Counted from the stretch's first letter, positions 1 through 9,199 are shown. The stretch is DNA of 64,000 nt from Aureimonas sp. Leaf427 (GCF_001425485.1 NZ_LMQW01000012.1:480100-544099); one strand, 5' to 3'. A program made the numbers and translations. Notes: generated by a model from the sequence alone, not told the origin.

Positions 1-691
1 CGCCCGTGAAGACCGAGCCGTCGGCCAGCCGTCGCGCCTCGGCCGCATCGAAGGGCCGGCGCTCGTCGACGAGGGCGACAAACCATTCGTAGGTGTCGAG
101 AACCGAGCGTCGAATCATCGCTTCCGCTTCCGGCGGGGCCGGCGCGAAGGGCGAAGGCTCCGCCTTCATCGGCGAGGACTTGATGGCGGAGACCTTCACG
201 CCGACATTGCCGAGAAGGACGGAGGCATCCACATATTGGAAGAGAACGCCGATCGAGCCGACGATCGAGGTCTGGTGCGCGACGATGTGATCGGAGGCGA
301 CCGCGACCATGTAGCCGGCGGAGGCGGCGAGCGTTCCGACCTCGGCCGCGACGGGCTTCACCTCCGCGATGGCCCGGGCCGCGCGATAGAGCGTCTCGCC
401 GCCGACCGTGGTGCCGCCGGGCGAATCGATCTTCAGGATGACGGCCTTCACGGCGTCGTCGTCCTTCAGGTCGTCGAGGAGATCGAGGAGCTTGTCGTCC
501 TCCGTGATGATGCCGGAAATCTCGACCCGGGCGATCTGCCCGCCGAGCACGGGGGCCGAGCGCTTGTTCGACGTCAGGGCCAGCGGCACGCCGACGACGA
601 GGGCGCCGAGCGCGACGATGGCCGCGACCCGCCAGAAGCCGAGCTTGCGGCGCAGGCGACGGCGGTCGATGAGGTCCTGCGCAAGGGTCAC
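1..691 (-). CDS. sppA: Signal peptide peptidase SppA (S49 serine protease), 3' end outside the window
   Basis: Membrane-anchored protease that degrades leftover signal peptides in the inner membrane. Reading leftwards from a GTG at 691 the frame stays open for 230 codons to the window edge, so the C-terminus is missing. There is a short basic N-terminus, one membrane segment at about residues 20-40, then the S49 fold. The motif DSPGG lies near residues 89-93, the GTLAASAGY stretch places the nucleophile at Ser124, and Lys171 in AIKSS is the likely general base of the Ser-Lys dyad. The in-frame upstream ATG region is closed by a stop, so GTG is the chosen start. It is divergent from lptC. Family assignment is firm; the length of the full protein is unknown. 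Confidence 0.9.
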   Translation of the reverse strand, partial: MTLAQDLIDRRRLRRKLGFWRVAAIVALGALVVGVPLALTSNKRSAPVLGGQIARVEISGIITEDDKLLDLLDDLKDDDAVKAVILKIDSPGGTTVGGETLYRAARAIAEVKPVAAEVGTLAASAGYMVAVASDHIVAHQTSIVGSIGVLFQYVDASVLLGNVGVKVSAIKSSPMKAEPSPFAPAPPEAEAMIRRSVLDTYEWFVALVDERRPFDAAEARRLADGSVFTG

Positions 692-919
692 GGTCGGTCC
701 ATGGTTTACGGTTCGCTAATGCTGTGACCGATAGACTAATCGTGCAACGAATGCCAAGCCGGGACGCGAACGGGAGAGCGGCTGGGCAAAGCGAGTCAGC
801 ATGACCATATTGAATGGTCGGTAATCCATGACGGTCCCTCGGCCACAAGCGTCCGGCGGATCGCGCGAAACCCTTTTTGAGACGTCGGGAACGAAGGCTT
901 GGTCGAAACGGCAGCCCAT

Positions 920-1690
920 ATGGACCGCGCGATGCACACCGCCGAGGCCGGCCAGGGCCGGGACGCGCGGCGTGCGGCCGAGTTCAAGCGTGCGCGGCGC
1001 CATTCGCGCAAGGTCTCCGTTATGAAGGTGGCGCTGCCTCTCCTGGCCGTGCTCATCGTGGCGGGCGGCGCGGGCGCGACCTGGCTGGCGCGCAGCCTGC
1101 CCGACGAACTGCCGCTGAACGCCTTCGGCCTCGAAAACGGGCGCCTCGTGATGCAGGACCCGCGCCTGTCCGGCACGGACGGGCAGGACAGGCCCTATTC
1201 CATGGTCGCCAAGCGGGCGATCCAGTCGCTGACGGGCGGCGGGGGCGTCGAGCTCGAAGCCGTGAAGGCCAATATCGGGATCAGCCCGACCGCCACCGCC
1301 GACATCGTCGCCACACGCGGCCTCTACGATGCGGGCGCGCAGACGCTGCGCCTCTACGAAGGGCTGGAAGTGACGACCTCGGACGGCATGACGATCGAGA
1401 TGAGCGGCGCCGACATCGCGCTCGAAGGCGGATCGATGGAGGGCGCAGGCCCCGTCCACATCCGCACGCAGGAGCAGACCGTCGAGGCCGGCTCGCTCTC
1501 GGTCGCCGATGGCGGCCAGAGCCTCAGCTTTCGAAACGGCGTGAAGATGACCCTGATGCCGTCCGCCGACGGCGCGGCGCCGTCGCTCCCCGGCCTTCCG
1601 TCGGCCGACGACGTGGCGCCGGCGCTTCCTTCCCTGCCGTCCGCCGACGGCCTCGTGCCATCCCTGCCGTCCGCCGACGGCGAGCGCTAA
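920..1690 (+). CDS. lptC: LPS export protein LptC with repeat-bearing C-terminal tail
   Basis: Bitopic inner-membrane protein that passes lipopolysaccharide from the LptBFG transporter to LptA. The 256-residue product has a basic cytoplasmic N-terminus, a single membrane segment at about residues 35-58 and an LptC beta-jellyroll domain. It ends in a low-complexity tail in which LPSADG or a close variant occurs four times, absent from ordinary LptC. ATG 920 is chosen; an in-frame GTG at 899 and ATG at 932 are alternatives. lptA starts 20 bp downstream and lptB follows, giving a lptC-lptA-lptB-rpoN order. Divergence of LptC proteins makes the assignment partly contextual. Confidence 0.85.
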   Translation: MDRAMHTAEAGQGRDARRAAEFKRARRHSRKVSVMKVALPLLAVLIVAGGAGATWLARSLPDELPLNAFGLENGRLVMQDPRLSGTDGQDRPYSMVAKRAIQSLTGGGGVELEAVKANIGISPTATADIVATRGLYDAGAQTLRLYEGLEVTTSDGMTIEMSGADIALEGGSMEGAGPVHIRTQEQTVEAGSLSVADGGQSLSFRNGVKMTLMPSADGAAPSLPGLPSADDVAPALPSLPSADGLVPSLPSADGER

Positions 1691-1710
1691 AGACCCGGAG
1701 TGACCGACAG

Positions 1711-2313
1711 ATGAAGCCTCTCCTCCTCCTGGCAACCGCCGCGCTCCTGGCGGCATCGGCGTCCGGCGCCAGCGCCCAGGCCTTCGGCAACTCGTTCAAC
1801 GGGCTGCAGGTCTCCAACGACCAGCCGATCGCCATCGAATCCGACCAGCTCGACGTGGACGACGCCAAGTCCATGGCGACCTTCTCCGGCAACGTGAACG
1901 TGGCGCAGGGCGAGACGCTGCTGAAGACCACCAAGCTCGTCGTCTACTACGCCAAGGACGCCGCCAAGGCCGGCAAGGGCGACGCCAAGGCCCCCGCCGC
2001 CAAGCCCGCCAAGGCGACCGGCATGCCCGGCGGCGGCTCCAACGAGATCGACCGGCTGGAGGCGAGCGGCAAGGTCTACATCAAGTCCGCCGATCAGGTC
2101 GCGACCGCCGAGAAGGCCGATTTCGACATGAAGACGCAGGTGGCCGTCATGACGGGCAACGTCGTGATGACGCAGGGCGAGAACGTCGCGCGCGGCGACA
2201 AGCTGACGATCCATATGGACACCGGCATCGCCCGGCTCGGCGGCGCCGCATCGAACGGCGGCGGCCGGGTGAAGATCCTGATGGCGCCGAACAGCGCACC
2301 GGCGGCCCAGTAG
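1711..2313 (+). CDS. lptA: Periplasmic LPS-bridge protein LptA (OstA-like)
   Basis: Forms the periplasmic bridge that carries LPS from LptC to the outer-membrane LptD/E translocon. The 200-residue protein begins with a clear signal peptide (charged MK, hydrophobic stretch, ASAQA cleavage region near residue 23). The OstA-type beta domain is visible in QPIAIESDQLDVDD, in the ATFSGNVNVAQG strand pair and in its repeat AVMTGNVVMTQG. A Lys/Ala/Gly-rich insert at about residues 85-112 interrupts the domain. It lies between lptC and lptB on the same strand, so co-transcription is likely. Length and domain are normal for the family. Confidence 0.92.
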   Translation: MKPLLLLATAALLAASASGASAQAFGNSFNGLQVSNDQPIAIESDQLDVDDAKSMATFSGNVNVAQGETLLKTTKLVVYYAKDAAKAGKGDAKAPAAKPAKATGMPGGGSNEIDRLEASGKVYIKSADQVATAEKADFDMKTQVAVMTGNVVMTQGENVARGDKLTIHMDTGIARLGGAASNGGGRVKILMAPNSAPAAQ

Positions 2314-2389
2314 GCTTCGCGCCGAACAGCCGGCCGGCGCCGGGTCTTCGGCCGCCGGCTCCTTGCCAGAACGGGGATCACCTCAGACC

Positions 2390-3244
2390 ATGACATCCTT
2401 CGCAACATCGGCTCCCCCGGCAGAGCGCCGGGGAGCCGGGTCCGAGACGCGCCGCCCTTCGAACCGGCGCGAGGGGGCGCCCGGCGAGGCGCCCGGCACG
2501 CCGGCCAAGGCGCGGACCGCCGAGGGCACGCTCGTCGCGCGCGGCCTCACCAAGGCCTATCGCGGCCGGCGCGTGGTGGATGGCGTCGACGTCTTCGTGC
2601 GGCGGGGCGAGGCGGTCGGCCTGCTGGGGCCGAACGGCGCGGGCAAGACGACCTGCTTCTACATGATCACCGGCCTCGTGCCGGTCGATACCGGGCGCAT
2701 CGAGCTCGACGGGCACGACATCACGGGCGTGCCCATGTACCGGCGAGCGCGCCTCGGCATCGGCTACCTTCCCCAGGAAGCCTCGATCTTTCGCGGGCTT
2801 TCGGTGGAGGACAACATCCGCGCCGTGCTCGAAGTCGTGGAGAAGGACAAGGCCGAGCGCGAGAAGCAGCTGACCGCGCTTCTCGAGGAGTTCCACATCG
2901 AGCATCTGCGCAAGAGCCCCTCCACCGCCCTTTCCGGCGGCGAGCGGCGGCGCTGCGAGATCGCGCGGGCGCTCGCCTCCCGCCCGACCTTCATGCTGCT
3001 CGACGAGCCCTTCGCCGGCGTCGATCCGATCGCGGTCTCCGACATCCAGAGCCTCGTGCGGCACTTGACGCAGCGCGGCATCGGGGTTCTCATCACGGAC
3101 CACAACGTCCGCGAGACGCTCGGCCTCATCGACCGGGCCTACATCATGCATGCCGGCGCCGTGCTCACCCATGGCAGCCCGCAGGAGATCGTCGACAATG
3201 TCGACGTGCGCCGCTTCTATCTCGGCGAGCAGTTTACCTTCTGA
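2390..3244 (+). CDS. lptB: LPS export ABC ATPase LptB
   Basis: Cytoplasmic ATPase that powers LptFG extraction of LPS from the inner membrane. All ABC signatures are present: Walker A GPNGAGKTT, Q-loop in YLPQEASIF, signature LSGGERRR, Walker B MLLDEPFAGVD and switch histidine in ITDHN. The ABC domain is preceded by about 40 residues rich in Ala/Pro/Arg that the usual ~240-residue LptB lacks. A TTG at 2363 is an alternative start, but neither start has a strong ribosome site, so the true N-terminus is uncertain. It follows lptA by 76 bp and precedes rpoN. Confidence 0.93.
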   Translation: MTSFATSAPPAERRGAGSETRRPSNRREGAPGEAPGTPAKARTAEGTLVARGLTKAYRGRRVVDGVDVFVRRGEAVGLLGPNGAGKTTCFYMITGLVPVDTGRIELDGHDITGVPMYRRARLGIGYLPQEASIFRGLSVEDNIRAVLEVVEKDKAEREKQLTALLEEFHIEHLRKSPSTALSGGERRRCEIARALASRPTFMLLDEPFAGVDPIAVSDIQSLVRHLTQRGIGVLITDHNVRETLGLIDRAYIMHAGAVLTHGSPQEIVDNVDVRRFYLGEQFTF

Positions 3245-3451
3245 GCCTCCATTGCAGCGAAGGATGCGCCCGAACGCAGAGGGCGCATTGACAAGCAAGA
3301 TGCGGACCAGTTTCATGGGAACCGTCAGCCGGCGCCGCAACGGGCCGCCGTGGACCGGTTTCAACGCCCTGCCGACCAGCGGCCGGGGCAGGCCTCTCCG
3401 CGGCCGCTTGCCCATCGCGTAACCGGCATGCCTCCCCAGGAGGCAGGACCG

Positions 3452-5020
3452 GTGAGGCGTTCCATGTTGATGATGTCGGCCAAGCTTCAGATGCGCCAGA
3501 GCCAGTCTCTGGTGATGACGCCGCAGCTGCTTCAGTCGATCCGCCTTCTCCAGTTCTCCCATCTCGAGCTCCAGGCCTTCGTCGACCAGGAAATGGAGCG
3601 CAATCCGCTTCTCGAAACCGGCGACGGCGCGGAGCCGGACTGGCGGCAGAACGCCGGCGCCGAACCGCCGGATCTGGCGCAGACGCCGGTCGCCATCGCC
3701 GACGCCGCCCTCTCCGGCGAGCGCCACGACGGCGAGGCCATCGCGGACGGGTTCGAGGCCGGCGGGTTCGAAGGCGGCGGCTTCGAGGAGCCGGCGCCCG
3801 GCGACCGCGAGACGCCGAGCACGGCCAAGGACGCGTCGAGCCTCTCGCCGGCGAGCCCCTCCGGCGGTGGCGGCGGCGAGAGCTTCGACGGCGCGCCCTC
3901 GATCGAGAGCTTCGCCGAGCCTCGCCCCTCTCTCGCCCGTCATGCGCTGTCGGAACTGGCCGAGGCGATCGCCGATCCCCTGGACCGGCGGATCGGCGAG
4001 GCGCTGGTCGAACAGCTGGACGAGGCGGGGTATCTGAGGATCGATCCCGAAGCGGTCGCCGAGGCTCTCGGCGTCGAGCCGCAGCGGCTGCGGGGCATCC
4101 TGCGCCGTCTGCAGGACCAGTCGGAGCCCGCCGGGCTCTTCGCGCTCGATCTCGCCGACTGTCTCGCCATCCAGCTGCGTCGCCTCGGGCGGCTCGATCC
4201 CGTGATGGAAACCGTGCTCGCCCATCTCGACCTCCTCGCACGCCGCGATTTCGCGACGCTCCGGCGCCTGACCAGCGAGGACGAGACGGGGCTCATGGAC
4301 ATTCTCTCCGAGATCCGGCGGCTCGATCCCAAACCCGGCCATGCCTTCGAATCCGGCCCGGCCGACGTCGTCGTGCCCGATGTCGTCGTGACGGAGGCCG
4401 CCGACGGCAGCTGGCGCATCGAGCTCAATCCCGACGCCCTGCCCCGCGTCCTCGTCGATTCCGACTATGTCGAGCGCATCGCGACCGGGCGCCTCTCCTC
4501 GCAGGATCGCACCTTCCTCACCGATTGCCACGCCTCGGCCAACTGGCTCGTGCGCTCGCTCGACCAGCGGGCCCGCACCATCCTGAAGGTCGCCTCCGAG
4601 ATCGTGCGCCGGCAGGACGGTTTCCTGACGCGCGGCATCGAGGGGCTGAAGCCGCTGACCCTCATGGCGGTCGCCGAGGCGGTGGGCATGCATGAATCGA
4701 CGATCAGCCGCGTCACCGCCAACAAGTACATCGCGACGCCGCGCGGGACCTTCGAGCTGAAATTCTTCTTCACCGTCGCCATCGCCTCGACCGGCGGCGG
4801 CGATCCCCATTCGGCCGAGAGCGTCAAGCATCGCATCCGAATTCTCGTCCAGGCGGAAAGCATCGGAGCCGTCCTCTCCGACGACGACATCGCCGACAAG
4901 CTGAAAGCGGAAGGGGTGGAGCTGGCGCGCCGGACCGTCGCCAAGTACCGGGAGGCGCTCGGCATTCCCTCCTCCATCCAGCGCCGGCGCGAGATGAACG
5001 CGCGACGTGCGGCATCGTAA
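3452..5020 (+). CDS. rpoN: RNA polymerase sigma-54 factor RpoN
   Basis: Sigma-54 directs RNA polymerase to -24/-12 promoters and needs AAA+ activators; in rhizobia-like bacteria it serves nitrogen and carbon assimilation. Region I begins with the recognisable LRQSQSLVMTP-type segment (here MRQSQSLVMTPQLLQ). Region II is an acidic Gly/Ser-rich linker, then come the core-binding domain and the C-terminal DNA-binding part with the diagnostic RpoN box ARRTVAKYRE near residues 491-500. GTG 3452 is chosen because AGGAGG sits 8 bp upstream; ATG 3464 is the alternative and GTG 3350 seems too long. The product is about 522 residues, normal for the family. hpf and ptsN follow, the classic rpoN neighbourhood. 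Confidence 0.95.
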   Translation: MRRSMLMMSAKLQMRQSQSLVMTPQLLQSIRLLQFSHLELQAFVDQEMERNPLLETGDGAEPDWRQNAGAEPPDLAQTPVAIADAALSGERHDGEAIADGFEAGGFEGGGFEEPAPGDRETPSTAKDASSLSPASPSGGGGGESFDGAPSIESFAEPRPSLARHALSELAEAIADPLDRRIGEALVEQLDEAGYLRIDPEAVAEALGVEPQRLRGILRRLQDQSEPAGLFALDLADCLAIQLRRLGRLDPVMETVLAHLDLLARRDFATLRRLTSEDETGLMDILSEIRRLDPKPGHAFESGPADVVVPDVVVTEAADGSWRIELNPDALPRVLVDSDYVERIATGRLSSQDRTFLTDCHASANWLVRSLDQRARTILKVASEIVRRQDGFLTRGIEGLKPLTLMAVAEAVGMHESTISRVTANKYIATPRGTFELKFFFTVAIASTGGGDPHSAESVKHRIRILVQAESIGAVLSDDDIADKLKAEGVELARRTVAKYREALGIPSSIQRRREMNARRAAS

Positions 5021-5267
5021 GCTTTACGTATCCATATCCCGCAGGCGATCACGGGATGTTTCGAAGGGTGGCGAAGCGGCACCGCCGCGTTGACAGGCCC
5101 GGCGGGTGTCCCTAGAAGGCGCCACCCGACCGGGTCGCCCGGAAGCGGCGGACAGCGGAGAAACCCCCGCCTGTCATGCCGCGTTCAAGAGAAGCCCCGC
5201 CACCGTCCGGCGGCGGGAATCGACGAGACGGTACGACAGGACGGCTCGTCCGAAGGGAGCTTTGCAG

Positions 5268-5846
5268 ATGAGTGTTCGGGTTTCGGGAAAGCACATGGAT
5301 GTCGGCGAGGCGTTTCGCTCGCGCATCGAGGACCGCCTGGATCAATCGGTCGGCAAGTATTTCGACGGAAACTTCACCGGCACGGTGGTTCTGACCAAGG
5401 AGGGCGCGCGCTATTCGGCCGACTGCCTCCTCCATCTGGATTCCGGCGTGGTCTTCCAGGCCGCCGGCGAGACCCACGATCCGGAATCGAGCTTCGCCGA
5501 AGCGGTCGACAAGATCGAGAAGCGTCTGCGGCGCTACAAGCGGCGGCTGAAGGACCACCATTCGGGCCCGAACGGCCATCGCGAGGTCGCCTATAGCGTC
5601 GTCGCGCCGATCCCGGCCGAGGAGGATCACGAGATCCCGGTGGACTATGCGCCCGCGATCATCGCCGAGACCTCGCTGAAGGTCGGCACGATGTCGGTCG
5701 CGAATGCCGTCATGGAGCTCGACCGGCGCGACAGCCCGGTCGTCGTCTTCCGCAATGCCGGCAGCGGCGAGGTCAACATCGTCTACCGCCGGTCCGACGG
5801 CAATTTCGGCTGGGTCGATCCGTCGACCTACAAGTCGGCGAACTGA
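5268..5846 (+). CDS. hpf: Ribosome hibernation promoting factor, long form (HPF/RaiA)
   Basis: Binds the 30S subunit in stationary phase and, in its long form, dimerises 70S ribosomes into inactive 100S particles. The 192-residue product has the N-terminal RaiA-type domain (residues about 1-105, with basic KRLRRYKRRLKDHH) and the C-terminal dimerisation domain. The latter is visible as TMSVANAVMELD, VVVFRNAGSGEVNIVYRR and the terminal FGWVDP. ATG 5268 is preceded by GAAGGGAG. Larger upstream in-frame extensions look non-coding. It sits between rpoN and ptsN, as in most proteobacteria. Confidence 0.95.
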   Translation: MSVRVSGKHMDVGEAFRSRIEDRLDQSVGKYFDGNFTGTVVLTKEGARYSADCLLHLDSGVVFQAAGETHDPESSFAEAVDKIEKRLRRYKRRLKDHHSGPNGHREVAYSVVAPIPAEEDHEIPVDYAPAIIAETSLKVGTMSVANAVMELDRRDSPVVVFRNAGSGEVNIVYRRSDGNFGWVDPSTYKSAN

Positions 5847-5980
5847 TCCACCTTGGCCGAGGCCATCCTATCCGGGATCGCTGCCCCGACCGGTCGCCTT
5901 ATCGCGACCGGCGGGGTTTCGTCCCTCAGCGGCCGGCCGGATCGTCCGGCCGCCGCCCCTTCAAGGGACCGTCCCGCCTG

Positions 5981-6478
5981 ATGACCGCCCCTTCCTCAAC
6001 GACCGCGCCCGGCGTCGATCTGGCCGATCTCATCGGTCCAGACGCGATCCTGCCCGCCCTTCGTGGAAACACCAAGAAGCAGGTTCTGCAGGAGCTGGCC
6101 GAGCGCGCCGCCCTGCGCACCGGCCTGAACGAGCGCGAGATCTTCGAGACCGTGCTCCAGCGCGAGCGACTGGGCTCGACGGGCGTGGGAAACGGCATCG
6201 CCATTCCCCACGGAAAGCTCGCCTCCCTCCCCGGCCTCGTCGGCGTCTTCGGGAAGCTGAACCGGCCGGTGGATTTCGACGCGCTCGACGACCAGCCGGT
6301 CGATCTGGTCTTCCTGCTACTGGCGCCCGAAAATGCCGGCGCCGATCATCTGAAGGCGCTCTCCAAGATCGCGCGCCTCCTGCGCAACGGCGACGTCGTG
6401 GCCAAGCTCAGAGCCTCGCGCGACGCCGAGACGATCTACGCGCTGATGACGCACACCCTCCCGCCGCACGCGGCCTGA
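5981..6478 (+). CDS. ptsN: Nitrogen-regulatory PTS component EIIA-Ntr
   Basis: Phosphoryl acceptor at the end of the PTS-Ntr chain; it regulates potassium transport, nitrogen metabolism and stress responses rather than carrying sugar. The 165-residue protein is a single PTS EIIA type-2 domain. The phosphorylated residue is His77 in IAIPHGK, with the surrounding GVGNGIAIPHG motif intact. The ATG follows a 134-bp gap after hpf. It probably receives phosphate from the HPr encoded at 19086-19427; no enzyme I gene is in this window. Confidence 0.93.
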   Translation: MTAPSSTTAPGVDLADLIGPDAILPALRGNTKKQVLQELAERAALRTGLNEREIFETVLQRERLGSTGVGNGIAIPHGKLASLPGLVGVFGKLNRPVDFDALDDQPVDLVFLLLAPENAGADHLKALSKIARLLRNGDVVAKLRASRDAETIYALMTHTLPPHAA

Positions 6479-6694
6479 CAGACCCCAACGCCGGACGAGA
6501 GTTCCGGCGGGAGGCTCATGCGCCGTTCGGGCCTGTTCAGCTCTGCCACCGGAGCGCTCCCGAAGCCGGAACATACAACCGTCACGCCTCGACGAACCCG
6601 CGACTCGAACCTGTCGTCAGACGCGCGTCGCCGGACGCAGCGACCGTTTTCTTAATGGCTTTTCAGCTAGATCGTCATTCGATCGGAGGCCGGA

Positions 6695-8122
6695 ATGCCG
6701 AGCAGATTGAGCCAAGCGCAGCGGCGCATCGTCTCGCGGGTTGTAGCGCCCGTCGCGGTTCTCGTGGGCGCGCTGATCCTGCTCGTCATCGGAATGGTGA
6801 TTCTGCTCGCCCGCCAGCAGACGGCCGACGCGCTGGAGCGGCAGCGCGAACTGGCGCGCGGCATGATCGACATTCGCCTCGCCGAACTCTCCAACATGAC
6901 CGACGACTACGCCCATTGGGACGAGGCCTTGCAGAAGCTCGGCCTCCAAATCGACCGGGATTGGGCGGCCGAGAATATCGGCATCGCAATGAACAAGCGC
7001 TTCGGCGTCGATATGGTCTTCGTCCTCGATTCGGCCGGCCGCACATCTTATGCGATGATCGGACAGGCCGACAGCAACCGCCCGGCGGATCAAGCGATCA
7101 CGGCAGGCTACCGAGAACTCCTCGAACGGCGGCACTCGGCAGGCCCCGACGCATTGGCATCCGGTCTCGTGGTCGCGGATGGGCTTCCGGCCTTCATCGT
7201 CGTCGCGCCCCTACGGCCCTTTCTGACGAGCATCGACACGACGCGGCAGTCGCGCAGCCTCCTCGTCTTCGTCGATCTCCTCGACAAGCCCCAGCTTCGC
7301 CATCTGGCGGATATCTACCGGCTTCCGAATTTGGCGGTCGCCGCCGCGCACGGGGCGGAGCCGACGGCATCGATCGGCTTGCGGACCGGCGACGGGAGGA
7401 CCGATCTCAGCCTCGCCTGGGAGGGCGACGATCCCGGCGCTCGGCTCCTGCTGCGGATCTTGCCGATGCTGGGCGGACTGCTTCTGGCTTTCGCCGCGAT
7501 GACGGTCTTCGTCCTCGTCAACGCCTACAGATCCGCTGAAAAGCTGCGGATCGCGGAGGACATGGCAGCGCGCGATCCCCTGTCCGGCCTGTGGAACCGA
7601 ACCACGCTGGCGAACGATCTGGACCGCCCTTTCGCGAAGGACGAGATCACCCCCTTCACGCTCTTCTATCTCGATCTCGACGGCTTCAAGCACATCAACG
7701 ATACGCATGGCCACGATATCGGCGATGTCGTGATCCGCACCACATCGTCGCGCATCTCGGAGTCGATCCCCCAGAACGCCAAAGCCTACCGTCTCGGGGG
7801 AGACGAGTTCGCGGTGATCATGCCCGGCCGCGCCTCGAAAGCCCGGCTCGGGTGGGTAGCGGAGGCCATGCTGACCCGGATCACGGCGCCCATCGTCCAG
7901 GATGGCCTGACCCTTCATGTCGGCGTGACCATCGGCATCGCCCGCGCCCCGGAGGATGCCCAATCCGCGACGAAGGTCGTGCGTCTCGCCGACCAGGCGC
8001 TTTACGCGGGCAAGCGCTCCGGCAAGGGAATTGCGCAGTTCGCCGAACCGCTCCACCAGACCGAAGACGAGAGCGCGGGACGGCCGGATATCGAGGCCGA
8101 GGCCGCACGGCGAGCCGGTTGA
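6695..8122 (+). CDS. Membrane CHASE4-GGDEF diguanylate cyclase
   Basis: Predicted to make the second messenger c-di-GMP in response to a periplasmic signal. Two membrane segments (about residues 18-40 and 255-276) bracket a periplasmic CHASE4-like sensor domain with the typical DDYAHWDEA segment. The C-terminal GGDEF domain carries DPLSGLWNR and an intact active motif GGDEF at residues 368-372, so cyclase activity is expected. The RxxD inhibitory site five residues upstream is absent (PQNA instead), so classical product inhibition is not expected. No EAL domain is present. A GGAGG ribosome site precedes ATG 6695. The signal is unknown. Confidence 0.9.
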   Translation: MPSRLSQAQRRIVSRVVAPVAVLVGALILLVIGMVILLARQQTADALERQRELARGMIDIRLAELSNMTDDYAHWDEALQKLGLQIDRDWAAENIGIAMNKRFGVDMVFVLDSAGRTSYAMIGQADSNRPADQAITAGYRELLERRHSAGPDALASGLVVADGLPAFIVVAPLRPFLTSIDTTRQSRSLLVFVDLLDKPQLRHLADIYRLPNLAVAAAHGAEPTASIGLRTGDGRTDLSLAWEGDDPGARLLLRILPMLGGLLLAFAAMTVFVLVNAYRSAEKLRIAEDMAARDPLSGLWNRTTLANDLDRPFAKDEITPFTLFYLDLDGFKHINDTHGHDIGDVVIRTTSSRISESIPQNAKAYRLGGDEFAVIMPGRASKARLGWVAEAMLTRITAPIVQDGLTLHVGVTIGIARAPEDAQSATKVVRLADQALYAGKRSGKGIAQFAEPLHQTEDESAGRPDIEAEAARRAG

Positions 8123-8215
8123 CCGGCGTCCAGCTACGGGCTGTCACCTGACATTCGGCGAACGGCTCCTTCCATAGAAGCTTCGCCCAAAAGGCGTTCG
8201 ACATTGTCCGAAACG

Positions 8216-8250
8216 AAAAAGGACGGGCGCTGTCCGCACCCGTCCTTCAT
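8216..8250. terminator. Bidirectional rho-independent terminator
   Basis: GGACGGG (8221-8227) pairs with CCCGTCC (8239-8245). A-run before and T-rich sequence after let it work on both strands. It lies between the convergent cyclase gene and the minus-strand DUF1150 gene. Confidence 0.75.
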
Positions 8251-8271
8251 TCAGTCGCTATGAGCGCCGCT

Positions 8272-8523
8272 TCAGTGCGTGCTGACCGCCAGAAGCTCGT
8301 TCTCCGTCGCGCTGGCGAGGATGCTGCCGCGATCGTCGGAGACCGCGAGCGGCGTGCCGTCGGCCGAAAAGAGAGCCCAGAGGTTCAGACCCGGCTGGAT
8401 CGACTTCGCGGCGGGGAAGCGCGCGCGGATGTCGTCGGAGGACATCAGGCGGAGATAGGCGAGATGGCCTTCGCCGATGGCGGCGAGATCGGTCGGGGAG
8501 ACGGGGGTGGAGGGCGTGGTCAT
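8272..8523 (-). CDS. DUF1150 family protein
   Basis: Small cytoplasmic protein of 83 residues belonging to the DUF1150 family, of unknown function and almost always found beside a small heat-shock gene in Rhizobiales. The family shows in the segment LAYLRLMSSDDI and in LNLWALFSADGTPLAVSDDR. ATG 8523 is preceded by AAGGAAA at good spacing; an ATG at 8544 has no ribosome site. It lies 151 bp downstream of hsp20 on the same strand and is likely co-transcribed and heat-induced with it. No catalytic motif can be named. Confidence 0.85.
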   Translation of the reverse strand: MTTPSTPVSPTDLAAIGEGHLAYLRLMSSDDIRARFPAAKSIQPGLNLWALFSADGTPLAVSDDRGSILASATENELLAVSTH

Positions 8524-8674
8524 CGTGTCTGTTTCCTTGTTCATACAAGCGAACGACGGGGCAGGCGAAAGACGGTTGCAGGCGAAAGTCAGGGACAGGC
8601 GAGAAAATCTGTGAGCGAACGGCGCGTGGTCGAGAAATGAAGTCGGCGAACGAAGGGTTCGTTGCCGCAAACGT

Positions 8675-9127
8675 CTAGTCGGAGACCGCGATCTCGATCC
8701 TCTTGACGATCCGTTCCGGCTCGGGCCGGGCGAGGTCGATGAGAAGAAGACCGTTCTTCAGCTGGGCGCCGAGAATCTGCATGCCGTCCGCAAAGAGGAA
8801 GGACTTCTGGAACTGCCGCGCCGCGATGCCGCGATGCAGAAACTCCCGGTCCTTGTCCTCGGCCTGCCGGCCGCGGATCGTCAACTGGTTCTCCTCCGTC
8901 GTCACTTCCAGATCGTCGGGCCTGAAGCCTGCGACCGCGAGCGTGATGCGAAGGATGTCGGGAACCGGCCGGCCGTTCGCCGGCGGCTCGTCGGGCAGAC
9001 GCCCCCGAATGCGTTCGATGTTGTAGGGCGGATAGCCCTCCCCACCCTTCCCGATCCGCTCCAGCGTCTTCTCCACGGCGTCGAAGCCGAGAAGAAGGGG
9101 GCTCGAAAAGGGCGTCACTCGGCTCAT
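8675..9127 (-). CDS. Small heat-shock protein, Hsp20/HspH family
   Basis: ATP-independent chaperone that binds unfolding proteins. The 150-residue product has the rhizobial class start (SPLLLGFDAVEKTLERI), YPPYNIER, and the alpha-crystallin domain from about residue 45, with LAVAGFRPDDLEV and the GLLLIDLARPEPE strand. ATG 9127 follows AAGGA by 10 bases; TTG 9136 is a less likely start. The leader contains a possible ROSE thermometer and an RpoH-like promoter (separate entries). The DUF1150 gene follows. Identity is clear; the exact paralogue name (hspA-H or ibpA) cannot be fixed. Confidence 0.93.
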   Translation of the reverse strand: MSRVTPFSSPLLLGFDAVEKTLERIGKGGEGYPPYNIERIRGRLPDEPPANGRPVPDILRITLAVAGFRPDDLEVTTEENQLTIRGRQAEDKDREFLHRGIAARQFQKSFLFADGMQILGAQLKNGLLLIDLARPEPERIVKRIEIAVSD

Positions 9128-9194
9128 CTGTTTCAAGTCCTTGTGAAAGCGACTTATTCTTCGAAGACCCTGAAGCGGCGTCTTCGATCCTGTT
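9128..9194 (-). promoter_or_regulatory. Candidate ROSE-type RNA thermometer in hsp20 leader
   Basis: In the predicted ~67-nt leader two hairpins can form: CGAAGAC with GTCTTCG (9162-9186) and, nearest the start, AAGUC with GACUU (9135-9155). The second buries the AAGGA ribosome site opposite UCGCU, matching the UYGCU element that characterises ROSE thermometers of rhizobial small heat-shock genes. Inferred by eye, not folded. Confidence 0.55.
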
Positions 9195-9199
9195 CATCT

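Noticed and set aside
877-2313. Long plus-strand frame that includes lptA with 278 extra N-terminal residues
   Set aside because: The extension lies out of frame over lptC and is Arg-rich; lptA has its own signal peptide start at 1711.
2378-4831. Very long minus-strand frame opposite lptB and rpoN
   Set aside because: Arises from high GC on the strand opposite real genes; its translation has no family features.
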